Of a stretch of 25,164 nucleotides of DNA, positions 13,490 through 20,454 are shown piece after piece. Location of the stretch: positions 1 to 25,164 of the IMG/VR virus record IMGVR_UViG_3300048790_000171. One strand, given 5' to 3'. The stretch's first letter is position 1; each line of letters starts with the position of its first letter. The DNA comes from a virus. The translations under genes were made by a program, and so were the position numbers. The notes below the pieces were generated by a model, which worked only from the letters and a program-made list of their open reading frames with translations, was not told where the DNA came from and ran no database searches.

Positions 13490-14452
13490 TCAGTAAGGCG
13501 ATGGGATAAACCTTGGGCCATACTCGTCTAAATAACCGAACCCACGTGTCCAATTGGTGATCCTTTGTGGGGTATAAGTTAAGCCCTTTGCTTCAGGATC
13601 CGCCACAAATCCGCCATTCAATTCCCAGCGAATACCATGACGATGGAGATTGCGATAGACCACCGATCCTAAATGGGTATGAAAATTTACGCTGTTCATT
13701 AAACTAAAATTCATATGATCACCTGGCTTTGATCTATGGCCATGAATGACTTGGATGTTACCAGGAAGAAATAGTTCTTCACGATAGCTTGCCATTGTAT
13801 GAACGCCTGGAAAGCTCATCATCTGAGTCAGCATCTGTGTAACCCAATCTTCAGCACTTGGATACACCTCTAAGATTCTTTTAAGTGGGCGAGCGTCGTG
13901 ATTACCCCACAATTGAGTGCAGATTGCATCAGGAGATGCATTCTTTAATTCAGCCCACATCTTTTCTGCATGGTGACGTGACATTTCGTGTTCTTCTTTT
14001 GGCATGAAGACGTTGTGAGAGCGTGGGAATTTGGTGTGTGAATACATATCATAAAGATCACCACCTTGAATGATTCGCTTTGGTTTATGGAGAGCGGCAA
14101 ATCTATAAGCTGCCTCTAAAGTTTTTTGATGTGCAAAGGGGTGATGAACGTCACCAATGAAAAGAGTTTTTTCCCAAGGCTCTTGCTTAGGTAATTCTTT
14201 TGCTTGGTACTGCTCAAGGTGGTGTTCAATTGAAGTGTTGAAAACTGAGTTGTCAATCTTTACATTTCTTTTTACGGGTGTGAGCCCTGCGGCTGACACC
14301 ATGGTGGCGTAATTTGCGAAATATTTATTGATTAACACTTTACCATTTCGAACTGTTTTGATAAATTCGTCGCGCAAAGGTGTGCGCCCAAGTTCGCTTG
14401 CTAATGCTTGAAGTGCTGAAACCATCTGATGCTGGTCTATTTTATCCCCCAC
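13490..14452 (-). CDS. Calcineurin-like metallophosphoesterase with N-terminal HNH-repeat-type domain
   Basis: A 320-residue two-domain protein. Residues about 8-58 (LASELGRTPLRDEF, KYFANYATMVSAAGLTP) match the homing-endonuclease-associated repeat (PF18780-like), usually a DNA-binding accessory to nucleases. Residues 95-300 form a calcineurin-type phosphoesterase with the metal motifs GDVHH (100-104), GGDLYD (130-135), GNHD (183-186) and HGH (237-239). The enzyme should hydrolyse phosphodiesters or phosphomonoesters using two metal ions; the substrate is unknown. GTG 14452 is the first start codon after an in-frame stop and has GGGGG upstream; ATG 14425 is an alternative. It is the last gene of the right-hand leftward block, converging with the polymerase gene. 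Confidence 0.88.
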   Translation of the reverse strand: MGDKIDQHQMVSALQALASELGRTPLRDEFIKTVRNGKVLINKYFANYATMVSAAGLTPVKRNVKIDNSVFNTSIEHHLEQYQAKELPKQEPWEKTLFIGDVHHPFAHQKTLEAAYRFAALHKPKRIIQGGDLYDMYSHTKFPRSHNVFMPKEEHEMSRHHAEKMWAELKNASPDAICTQLWGNHDARPLKRILEVYPSAEDWVTQMLTQMMSFPGVHTMASYREELFLPGNIQVIHGHRSKPGDHMNFSLMNSVNFHTHLGSVVYRNLHRHGIRWELNGGFVADPEAKGLTYTPQRITNWTRGFGYLDEYGPRFIPSPY

Positions 14453-14474
14453 GTGAAATTACCCCCATAAAAAG

Positions 14475-14556
14475 CGCCCGTGGTGAGACTCGAACTCACC
14501 CACACCTCGGTTGTTTACAATCACGCGGTAGCTCTACCCCTGAGCTTTACACGGGC
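14475..14556 (-). tRNA. tRNA-like gene with abnormal anticodon arm
   Basis: Leftward, bases 14556-14550 (GCCCGTG) pair perfectly with 14482-14476 (CACGGGC) as a 7-bp acceptor. A D-arm GCTC-AGGGGTA-GAGC and a T-arm GTGAG-TTCGAGT-CTCAC are both canonical. The anticodon arm is not. No 5-bp stem with a 7-base loop and T33 can be drawn. The best stem (ACCGCG with CGAGGT, one mismatch) leaves a 14-base loop containing TTGTAAA. Total length is 82, about nine more than normal, including two extra bases before the D-arm. No CCA is encoded. The anticodon (Tyr GTA or Thr TGT by loop context) cannot be assigned. It may be a degenerate or atypical phage tRNA. It starts five bases after the lipoprotein stop. 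Confidence 0.6.
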
Positions 14557-14560
14557 ATCC

Positions 14561-14965
14561 TTATTTCAAACCCAATATTTGTTGAGTTTGATACGAGCAG
14601 AGCGACTTAAGTTCCCGACAAGCCACCTGCAATTCGGTCTTCATCGTTCCCCAATCTTGATCGCTCATTATGATTGCAGCACCACGCGCAGGCAGATTGA
14701 CTGGTGTTCCAGTCGTCTGATCATCCGCACAAACAGGCATTCCGGTGACTGGTACACAGGTGCGCGCCTGTTGCGGCGAAACGAAATCAAGCATTTCAGA
14801 TTCTGACAATTTAAATGTATTTGGTGAGATGAGATGTGAACAACCCCCACCCTCAGTGAGTGGGTAAAAGAAATTACATGTCGTTGCCTCTTGAACGGTT
14901 ACACATCCACTAGCCAATGATAGAAGTAAACTTACTGAGATTTGCAAGCTCTTGTGCTTCAGCAT
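14561..14965 (-). CDS. Lipoprotein, possible outer-membrane spanin
   Basis: A 134-residue protein with a lipoprotein signal: a basic start (MLKHK), a hydrophobic stretch (ISVSLLLSLA) and a lipobox ending ASGC21. The mature chain begins at Cys, carries several further cysteines, and should be anchored in a membrane facing the periplasm. ATG 14965 is preceded by AGGAG eight bases upstream; the longer open frame to 15004 lacks this. It overlaps the end of the upstream gene by 56 bp, and overlapping lipoprotein genes in phage lysis regions are often outer-membrane spanins (Rz1-like). It is longer than most of them and not proline-rich, so that role is a guess. Confidence 0.7.
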   Translation of the reverse strand: MLKHKSLQISVSLLLSLASGCVTVQEATTCNFFYPLTEGGGCSHLISPNTFKLSESEMLDFVSPQQARTCVPVTGMPVCADDQTTGTPVNLPARGAAIIMSDQDWGTMKTELQVACRELKSLCSYQTQQILGLK

Positions 14966-15284
14966 CTTGGTACTCCTGTGAATTGACACCATTTGCCTGG
15001 GCAACGGTGATCAGATTAACGGACGCCTGTTCATAGGCAGATTGGTGTGCTTGGTTCTGTAATTTTATCGTGGTCACGTCGATGTACATGACAAATTGTG
15101 CGTAAAGCCAGCTTGATAATTGATCAAGCACCACGTCTTCAATTTGATGGACTACAGGGAGATTGAGCGCAGGGACCGCAACATCAAGCGCAAGCACGCC
15201 TGCCGTAACACCTGGTTGCCATACGAGAGTATAAAAAAGCTGTTCAATGAGAGAGAGTGTTTTATTTCCGGTGGAAGTGGTCAA
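14910..15284 (-). CDS. Phage protein of unknown function in lysis region (124 aa)
   Basis: A 124-residue protein with a hydrophobic first half (LFYTLVWQPGVTAGVLALDV, then a second apolar segment SSWLYAQFVMYIDV) and a polar helical C-terminus (QNQAHQSAYEQASVNLITVA). It could associate with the membrane, but neither segment is a clean span. I do not recognise the family. The frame opens at TTG 15284 with AAAGGTGA just upstream, immediately after the T-run of a terminator-like hairpin. The end overlaps the lipoprotein gene by 56 bp. Confidence 0.65.
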   Translation of the reverse strand: MTTSTGNKTLSLIEQLFYTLVWQPGVTAGVLALDVAVPALNLPVVHQIEDVVLDQLSSWLYAQFVMYIDVTTIKLQNQAHQSAYEQASVNLITVAQANGVNSQEYQDAEAQELANLSKFTSIIG

Positions 15285-15295
15285 ATATCACCTTT

Positions 15296-15370
15296 AAAAA
15301 ATGGCCAGCGACGTGGCCGATCAGATAAAATTTTATTTCTATCCAATTGGTGTGTAGCCACGTCGCCAGC
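15296..15370 (-). terminator. Long hairpin with T6 run and alternative short hairpin
   Basis: Reading leftward, GCTGGCGACGTGGC (15370-15357) can pair with GCCACGTCGCTGGC (15317-15304), a 14-bp stem with two G-T pairs and a 39-base AT-rich loop that itself contains the palindrome ATAAAATTTTAT. TTTTTT follows at 15301-15296. A second, shorter hairpin, GGCCA (15318-15314) with TGGCC (15307-15303), uses part of the same arm and also abuts the T-run. Either fold resembles an intrinsic terminator, placed between the gene ending at 15379 and the ribosome site of the gene starting at 15284. Confidence 0.6.
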
Positions 15371-15378
15371 ATTATAGA

Positions 15379-15648
15379 TTACAGACTGCCGACTTCAGCG
15401 TTCACAATGCCTTCGACCGCTTCTGCGACAGGCAAAACTGCGGCAGGCAGATGAGAATTCAAAAGAGCTTCGCCAAGCACCAGGGCTTGAGCGCCCGACA
15501 ATACGACAGTCCCTGCACCCTGCACTTTGAGAATGCCAGCTGCAGCCCCACCACCAACCGTAAGGCTTGCATCAAACACGAGCGTAAACACGCCAGCTTG
15601 TTCTTGCAGTTGAATCGCTCCACCATCGAGACTGAGTAATACTTTCAT
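15379..15648 (-). CDS. Small phage protein of unknown function (89 aa)
   Basis: An 89-residue protein rich in Ala, Gly and Val with no cysteines or charged clusters. It begins MKVLLSLDGGAIQLQEQAGV and reads like a small beta domain (FTLVFDASLTVGGG, VQGAGTVVLSG) followed by a helix. It resembles small conserved proteins seen near fibre and lysis genes of phages, but I cannot name a function. It is not an obvious holin, because the apolar stretches contain turns and are too short. TAAGGAG precedes the ATG. Confidence 0.7.
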   Translation of the reverse strand: MKVLLSLDGGAIQLQEQAGVFTLVFDASLTVGGGAAAGILKVQGAGTVVLSGAQALVLGEALLNSHLPAAVLPVAEAVEGIVNAEVGSL

Positions 15649-15659
15649 TTTATTTCTCC

Positions 15660-16046
15660 TTAGCTAATTGTGAGTTGAAAAGAGTCAACCCCGCTCATTA
15701 GAGCCATGAATTTTTCAAAAGTCATGCGGCTCAAAGTTATCATGTCGCCCATTCGGTTTTGTCCTAAGAGGATACAACCGTCTGAGTCTTCATTAAAATT
15801 TCCGATGTGTATTAAAATCCCATCAACCAGCTCACCTTGAAACGGCGGAACATTATCCAGCATAAAGGTTTCATATGGCAGGTGGTTTGGTGCATGCCTA
15901 AAACAGGTGTAAGTGCCCGAAGCCACTTTAGGTAGATTATTAAACGAGTGTTCAAGTGTGCAGGCTAGTCTTTCACCAGCCTCATTCATCATGACACCAA
16001 AAATACCATACGCTTCAAATGATGTCCTATTTATACTCAGATTCAT
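15660..16046 (-). CDS. DUF5675 family protein, possible peptidoglycan-active enzyme
   Basis: A 128-residue protein matching DUF5675 (pattern YGIFGVMMNEAGE, TLEH, SGTYTCFR, then ILIHIGN...DSDGCILLG). H80 in IHIGN and C91 in SDGC are spaced like the catalytic His and Cys of YkuD-type L,D-transpeptidases (HG...SxGC). This comparison is mine; the family's activity is not established to my knowledge. It lies among lysis-type genes, and no muramidase, amidase or endopeptidase is otherwise recognisable nearby, so an envelope-cutting role is attractive. The ATG overlaps the upstream stop and has GGACGA upstream. Confidence 0.82.
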   Translation of the reverse strand: MNLSINRTSFEAYGIFGVMMNEAGERLACTLEHSFNNLPKVASGTYTCFRHAPNHLPYETFMLDNVPPFQGELVDGILIHIGNFNEDSDGCILLGQNRMGDMITLSRMTFEKFMALMSGVDSFQLTIS

Positions 16047-16318
16047 TTCTTCGTCCGTTGTAAAAGTAAATCTATTTTACCCTCAAGGCGGTCGAGCTTT
16101 TCTTCTGTTTGTTCTTGGTGAATTTGCAAATCTTTAGTTGATTGGCTCTGTTCCTCCCAGCGCTTGTCATTCAAGGATCTTGCAAAATCCCGCTCTATTC
16201 TCGGAACAAAGTTGGCGTAAGCCCAAGTGATTATTTGTGAGCTCCCCCCAATGATAAGACCTAAAGCGGCGATTACTCCTATGAACCAACCTGGTACTTT
16301 AAATCCTTTCGTTTCCAT
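16043..16318 (-). CDS. Membrane protein with coiled coil (i-spanin-like)
   Basis: A 91-residue protein with a single membrane span near the N-terminus (WFIGVIAALGLIIGG, about residues 11-25) and a long charged C-terminal helix (RIERDFARSLNDKRWEEQSQ, later TEEKLDRLEGKIDLLLQR) likely to be a coiled coil. This is the plan of an inner-membrane spanin (Rz-like), although the topology needs the C-terminus outside. A holin accessory is another option. GGGGGA lies just before the ATG. The stop overlaps the DUF5675 start. Confidence 0.7.
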   Translation of the reverse strand: METKGFKVPGWFIGVIAALGLIIGGSSQIITWAYANFVPRIERDFARSLNDKRWEEQSQSTKDLQIHQEQTEEKLDRLEGKIDLLLQRTKK

Positions 16319-16507
16319 TTATCCCCCGTGTTGAACCCAAAATAAATGCCCCATTAAAACACCAAGTGCGAAAGCGATGACTGGATAACTTTGAGACGCG
16401 GTGTAAAGCTGCCAGCTAATCGTCTGTGAGGACCCTTTTGAGAATCCAATCCAGATATCGAACACAATCAAAAGGAATGCGACGACAGCAATTGCAATAA
16501 GTGCCAC
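16319..16507 (-). CDS. Small two-span membrane protein (holin-like)
   Basis: A 62-residue membrane protein with an N-terminal span (ALIAIAVVAFLLIVFDIWIG) and a second span (YPVIAFALGVLMGHLFWVQ), separated by a polar segment containing TISWQLYTASQ. This pattern occurs in small phage membrane proteins near lysis genes and would suit a class II-type holin, though similar proteins are also called simply membrane proteins. The frame is open from TTG 16546, but GTG 16507 has GGGGGA six bases upstream and starts just after the preceding stop, so it is preferred. Confidence 0.65.
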   Translation of the reverse strand: MALIAIAVVAFLLIVFDIWIGFSKGSSQTISWQLYTASQSYPVIAFALGVLMGHLFWVQHGG

Positions 16508-16508
16508 G

Positions 16509-16994
16509 TTAATCCCCCGCCAGGTACGCTTGGATTGCGCCTTCAAATTGAGTAAGCATTGTTTGAGTTACAATTACCCCATCTGGAGTTACATTCTGAA
16601 GAGCAGTTAAGGCGGTTTCTAAAGCCCCGTCTTGAAGGCAATCCCGAATCGCAGCAAACTCCGTTTCCATGATGAGCACTTGTGATGGGGTTAATCCGTT
16701 TGCCACATTCTGCGCCGATAATTGATCTATAAGAAACTGCCCATAATCAGTCGGTGCAAATTGCTGGTTAAGTGGTCTTTGCGAGGGAAGTGGTGCGGGA
16801 TAAAAAATAGCCCCATCGTAAGTGCAAGAAACCCCTACAGCGGTCCCGTCATTGCATTTTATATTTTGAACATCAACCCAAGTGAAATTTGGATCTTGAT
16901 TATCGCCTGAGTTCATCTCTTGCACATTAACTACCGTGCCGATATTCGAAGGTGACGGGTTTAGGACATTAATTTTTGCATAAACGTCAGCCAT
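16509..16994 (-). CDS. Phage protein of unknown function downstream of fibre genes (161 aa)
   Basis: A 161-residue protein of even composition. The N-terminal 60 residues look like beta structure (MADVYAKINVLNPSPSNIGT, NFTWVDVQNI) and the C-terminal 80 like helices (QFLIDQLSAQ, LETALTALQNVT). It contains two Cys in KCNDGTAVGVSC and no signal peptide. Lying immediately after two fibre genes, it may be a fibre-assembly factor or a minor tail protein. I do not recognise the family. AGAGG precedes the ATG. Confidence 0.7.
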   Translation of the reverse strand: MADVYAKINVLNPSPSNIGTVVNVQEMNSGDNQDPNFTWVDVQNIKCNDGTAVGVSCTYDGAIFYPAPLPSQRPLNQQFAPTDYGQFLIDQLSAQNVANGLTPSQVLIMETEFAAIRDCLQDGALETALTALQNVTPDGVIVTQTMLTQFEGAIQAYLAGD

Positions 16995-17003
16995 ATAAAC
17001 CTC

Positions 17004-17867
17004 TTAGTTAAAAGATTCTTCCAAAATTGCACCTGCACTACCATTGCCGCCGACTCCGACCGCTCCACCCGAACCGGCAAAAGCTCCGCCACCACCACCG
17101 CCGAAACCAGTAGCTGGGTTACCAGGGGATGTCCCGATTGTATTTTCAACCGCTGCACCTCCTGGTCCGTACATTCCAGAACCCCCCGCGCCGTCAAGAG
17201 AGGTTGTGGCTGTTGCTAAAACCGCACCCCCTTGCTGACCAGTAATCCCGATTGTGCAGTTAGACGTAGTCCCGCCAGCGCCGCCTTGCACGCTTGGCCC
17301 AATAGCACCGTGAACGCCGCCGTTTGCGGTGTAGGTCGTAGCACCAACCGTTAAAGTTGTATTCCCACCGGACGTTCCGGTAGCCCCGCTTGAACCTGCG
17401 CCCGCTGAACCAATAGCGATAGTGTACCCAGTACTCGCTGTAAGCCCGTTTAAATAAACGATGCAAACGCCACCTGCACCGCCACCTGATCCTTTTAAAT
17501 TTGCAGTAGCAGTAACCCCTGCGCCTGCGCCTCCCCCACCAATGAGTGTGAATTTTATAACCGAATTTGCCGAGATAGTGGAAGGCGTCGTTAGCGTTGC
17601 GCCGGATGTAATGAAGTTGTACGCAAAAGTAGGTGTCGCGTTCCAAACTCCAGTTGTGATCGTGCCTACTGTAACTAGACCTGATAAAGCAGTCGGTAGA
17701 CCAAGAGTGAAACTCGTACCGGAATGCGTACCTGGATAGTTTGTAAAATTATAATTGAACGTTGTTATGTTCGATGTATCTGTAGAGTCTTTCGATGTTG
17801 TAGGCGGTAAGCCTCCATATGCGATTGTAGAAAGAATTAGGATTAAGCTAAATAGTTTTTTAATCAT
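17004..17867 (-). CDS. Glycine-rich adhesin with signal peptide
   Basis: A 287-residue protein. It begins with a typical signal peptide (MIKKLFSLILILSTIAYGG; basic start, about 12 apolar residues, small residues before a likely cleavage site). Then comes a Thr/Ser-rich segment, and from about residue 110 repeated glycine-rich motifs (GGGGAGAG, GSGGGAGG, GGAGG, GGGGGG, GGAVGVGGNGSAGA) separated by short variable strings. This pattern resembles the distal adhesins of T2/S16-type phages, whose glycine motifs form polyglycine-II helices and whose variable loops bind receptors. The start overlaps the upstream fibre gene's stop by ATGA. A signal peptide on a phage adhesin is unusual. Confidence 0.78.
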   Translation of the reverse strand: MIKKLFSLILILSTIAYGGLPPTTSKDSTDTSNITTFNYNFTNYPGTHSGTSFTLGLPTALSGLVTVGTITTGVWNATPTFAYNFITSGATLTTPSTISANSVIKFTLIGGGGAGAGVTATANLKGSGGGAGGVCIVYLNGLTASTGYTIAIGSAGAGSSGATGTSGGNTTLTVGATTYTANGGVHGAIGPSVQGGAGGTTSNCTIGITGQQGGAVLATATTSLDGAGGSGMYGPGGAAVENTIGTSPGNPATGFGGGGGGAFAGSGGAVGVGGNGSAGAILEESFN

Positions 17868-20026
17868 TTGCTAAGTACCCACATTACATCCGCGTAGTCG
17901 GACCCTACTGCCGCTACACCTATTAAGTGCAAATAGTTACCTGCGCTTATTGGTAGGTAACCGCTATCCCTGCCAGGCTCGCAGAGCATACCAAGCGTAG
18001 TGCTTAAGATTGTGGCTGTAGAGTTTGAAAATCCCCATCTCAAGTTATCCACGTTGACTGATTCGCATTCTAGAATTACCCCAACCGCATTGGTGGGTGC
18101 CGCCAAATTTGATTCAGTAGTAGTTACGGTTTGACGAGCGGATAAAGAGGTATTTGCATTAACCGGTGATAACGTAGAAACCGCATCGCGATTTACCACA
18201 ACTAATGCGGTGTCTGTAGACAGCGGTGCAGTAGACGCCGCTTTAATTGTATTTGCGATAGATTGTGTGACTGAGTCTCTAAGTGTAAGTGGGTTTGAAA
18301 TAATAATCGAAGTAGGGTTTACAGATAAAGAAACGCGAACGGTAGCCGTTCCAGTCATTGCAGCAATTGCCCGCACACGTACGTTTGTCATTCCAGCGAA
18401 ATTCATTCCGCCTTCAAAATTAGCGGTATATGAACTACCGACGTAAGAGCTACCCGTTTGCTTTACCCCGCGAGAAAACCAAGTCGTTCCACTATCCATA
18501 CTGACTTCAGCTTGAACGGTTCCTGTCCACGTACCCGTTACTTGAACCTCGACAGCTTCGTAAGAGGATAACGCAAAACTTGCAGCCGAATTCGTAGTCG
18601 GAGTTCCTGTTATAAAATTCTGGCCATTGGCATAGGCGGTAGTCGTCGACGCGGTATCTTGAACAGTAATGTTTTGAGTCGCTGGAGATAAATCCGCCTG
18701 AGTCACTACAGGTATAGAGCTCGTCGCCGCCGCTTGTCCTAATGCTAAGGACGCCCCGCCGATTTGAGTAATATTATTTGTCCAAGGCCCTGAGGCTTGC
18801 GTAACTGCACCAATTGTATTTGCCCCTGCGCTTAGCCCGACGCTGCCAGAAATAGGTTGAGTAACTCCCGAACCGTCGACCCTAAGACCACCTGAAACGT
18901 TTAAAGAGAGTGGCGACGTTGTAGCCGCCGCGTAAGTAGGGGCTGAAGCAGTTACAGCGCCCATGTCAATAGAACCTTTTTCACCCAATGTCGTAGAACC
19001 TTGAGCAACTTGAAGCGCTTGCACGCTCGTATTTGTACTTGATGTATTTGTCGCGATCGACGAAAGCGATGTATTCCCAGTTGTCTGAAGAGTGGTCGTG
19101 GCCGCATTAGTCGTATTCGTCGCAATTGTAGAAAGAGAAGTATTACCCGTCGTTTGGTTTCCAGATGTCGCAAGTGCCGCGCCTGATGGCCCCACCACCG
19201 TCGCATTTAGATTTGCTGCGGTGGCTTGCGCAGCTGTCACCACATCTGAGCTAGTAAGTGCTCTAATGGAGCGTGGGTCAACTTGTACGCCAGAAACATC
19301 AACGCCCACGTCAAGAGCACGCTGAGAACCATTTGTTTGAGATGTGATTGCATTACCGGAACCGTCCTGAGTTCTGGTACTCCAGGTACCCGATTGAGTT
19401 GCCGCGACTGTTCCCGTCACGGTAGTTGATGGTGCGGAATCGACATCAACATGAAGATTTGCGCCACTAGATTGAACCACGGTGGCATTTAAATTCGCGG
19501 CAGTAGCTTGAGTTGCCGCAAAGGAAGTATTTCCAATTGAACCGCCAGCCTGGAACGGAGTTCCGAGGGTAGAATTAATCGTGACAAGTTCTGCGTTGGT
19601 TGCTGCTCCGTTAAGTGTTCCAAGGTTAAATGTAGGAGTAGCTGCGAAAGCAGGTAGTGTACCTGAAATTCCGAAAGCTGTGTTTCCAATTGAACCCCCC
19701 GCCTGAAAAGGTGAGCCTAATGTTGTAATGGTGGAAGACTGTAGAGCAGAAGTTGCAGCACCAGCAGGTAGAGGCAAACTTGCCACACTGATTGGCAGTG
19801 GGTTTGGAACCGTAACACTGATACCAGTTTGAAGTTGAGCCAAGATTGAAGCGAGATTTCCACCCGTTTCTTTACATACGTTCGAATCAGAGTTCAAAAA
19901 TGTGAAAAGCTCATGGGAGGAATTCACATCCGCTTGGTTAACGCCTGCTGGGTCACTAATGATTGTAGAAGGTGAAAAAGAAGCCTGAGCAAACGTTGAG
20001 ATAAAAAGAGCCAATAAATATTTCAT
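17864..20026 (-). CDS. Large repeat-containing tail fibre-type protein with signal peptide
   Basis: A 720-residue Ser/Thr/Ala/Asn-rich protein, probably a trimeric fibre. Met 20026 starts a signal peptide-like sequence (MKYLLALFISTFAQASFS) and has AGGA about ten bases upstream; Met 20038 is possible but its ribosome site is too close. Internal repeats include TLGSPFQAGGSIGNTAF/TLGTPFQAGGSIGNTSF, ATAANLNATVV twice, and TTGNTSLSTIATNT twice, typical of beta-rich fibre shafts. The C-terminal about 250 residues (VEVQVTGTWTGTVQAEVSMD, VRVRAIAAMTGTATVRVSL) look like a beta-sandwich tip. It overlaps both neighbours by a few bases. Receptor binding is inferred. Confidence 0.82.
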   Translation of the reverse strand: MKYLLALFISTFAQASFSPSTIISDPAGVNQADVNSSHELFTFLNSDSNVCKETGGNLASILAQLQTGISVTVPNPLPISVASLPLPAGAATSALQSSTITTLGSPFQAGGSIGNTAFGISGTLPAFAATPTFNLGTLNGAATNAELVTINSTLGTPFQAGGSIGNTSFAATQATAANLNATVVQSSGANLHVDVDSAPSTTVTGTVAATQSGTWSTRTQDGSGNAITSQTNGSQRALDVGVDVSGVQVDPRSIRALTSSDVVTAAQATAANLNATVVGPSGAALATSGNQTTGNTSLSTIATNTTNAATTTLQTTGNTSLSSIATNTSSTNTSVQALQVAQGSTTLGEKGSIDMGAVTASAPTYAAATTSPLSLNVSGGLRVDGSGVTQPISGSVGLSAGANTIGAVTQASGPWTNNITQIGGASLALGQAAATSSIPVVTQADLSPATQNITVQDTASTTTAYANGQNFITGTPTTNSAASFALSSYEAVEVQVTGTWTGTVQAEVSMDSGTTWFSRGVKQTGSSYVGSSYTANFEGGMNFAGMTNVRVRAIAAMTGTATVRVSLSVNPTSIIISNPLTLRDSVTQSIANTIKAASTAPLSTDTALVVVNRDAVSTLSPVNANTSLSARQTVTTTESNLAAPTNAVGVILECESVNVDNLRWGFSNSTATILSTTLGMLCEPGRDSGYLPISAGNYLHLIGVAAVGSDYADVMWVLSK

Positions 20027-20454
20027 ACTATGATCCATCCTAATGGTGTTGCCACAAAGGTAAAAGACGAGTTAATAAACGGTTCTAATACAGGTGAACC
20101 AACCAATATTTCGTCAGAACCTGATGCTATGATTTCAACCGTGTGTGCAGTCACATTCGTGACAATAAAAGATCCAGTTAGATTCCCAATGATAACACCA
20201 GAAATAAGAGGCAATACTTGTGTGGTGGGTGCAGTCGCATTTACGATTGTATAGTTTTGATTAAGCGGAATATTACCGCTTGAAGTTACGACAGCGAACG
20301 TTTTTGCAGAATTGATACCTGGGGGGCCAGCAGCGCCTGGGGGGCCTGGCAGATATACTTCAATTGCACCTGTGTTTGGATTAAATACTTCAGCTTCACA
20401 ATTACTTGGATCAAAGATATCAATAGAAGAGTTTTGAAGTAAATAAACTATCAT
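20023..20454 (-). CDS. Tail-fibre-associated protein with collagen-like segment
   Basis: A 143-residue protein with a short collagen-like segment GPPGAAGPPG near residue 37, preceded by PNTGAIEVYLP and followed by a beta-rich domain (TFAVVTSSG, GSFIVTNVTAHTVEIIASGS, FTFVATPLGWIIV). Short G-x-y segments are frequent in phage fibre and collar proteins, where they promote trimerisation. It starts in an ATGA overlap with the upstream gene and ends inside the start region of the large fibre gene, so all three are probably co-translated. The exact place in the virion is unknown. Confidence 0.75.
   Translation of the reverse strand: MIVYLLQNSSIDIFDPSNCEAEVFNPNTGAIEVYLPGPPGAAGPPGINSAKTFAVVTSSGNIPLNQNYTIVNATAPTTQVLPLISGVIIGNLTGSFIVTNVTAHTVEIIASGSDEILVGSPVLEPFINSSFTFVATPLGWIIV

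Noticed and set aside
14475-14556. Selenocysteine-type tRNA or tmRNA fragment
   Set aside because: The acceptor is 7 bp, no TCA anticodon can be placed, and no tag-peptide frame is present.
17260-17646. Reverse-strand Arg/Trp-rich frame within the adhesin gene
   Set aside because: Frame-shifted shadow of glycine codons; no start signals.
17004-20026. Diversity-generating retroelement acting on the fibre genes
   Set aside because: No reverse transcriptase and no template/variable repeat pair with A-biased changes was seen in the window.
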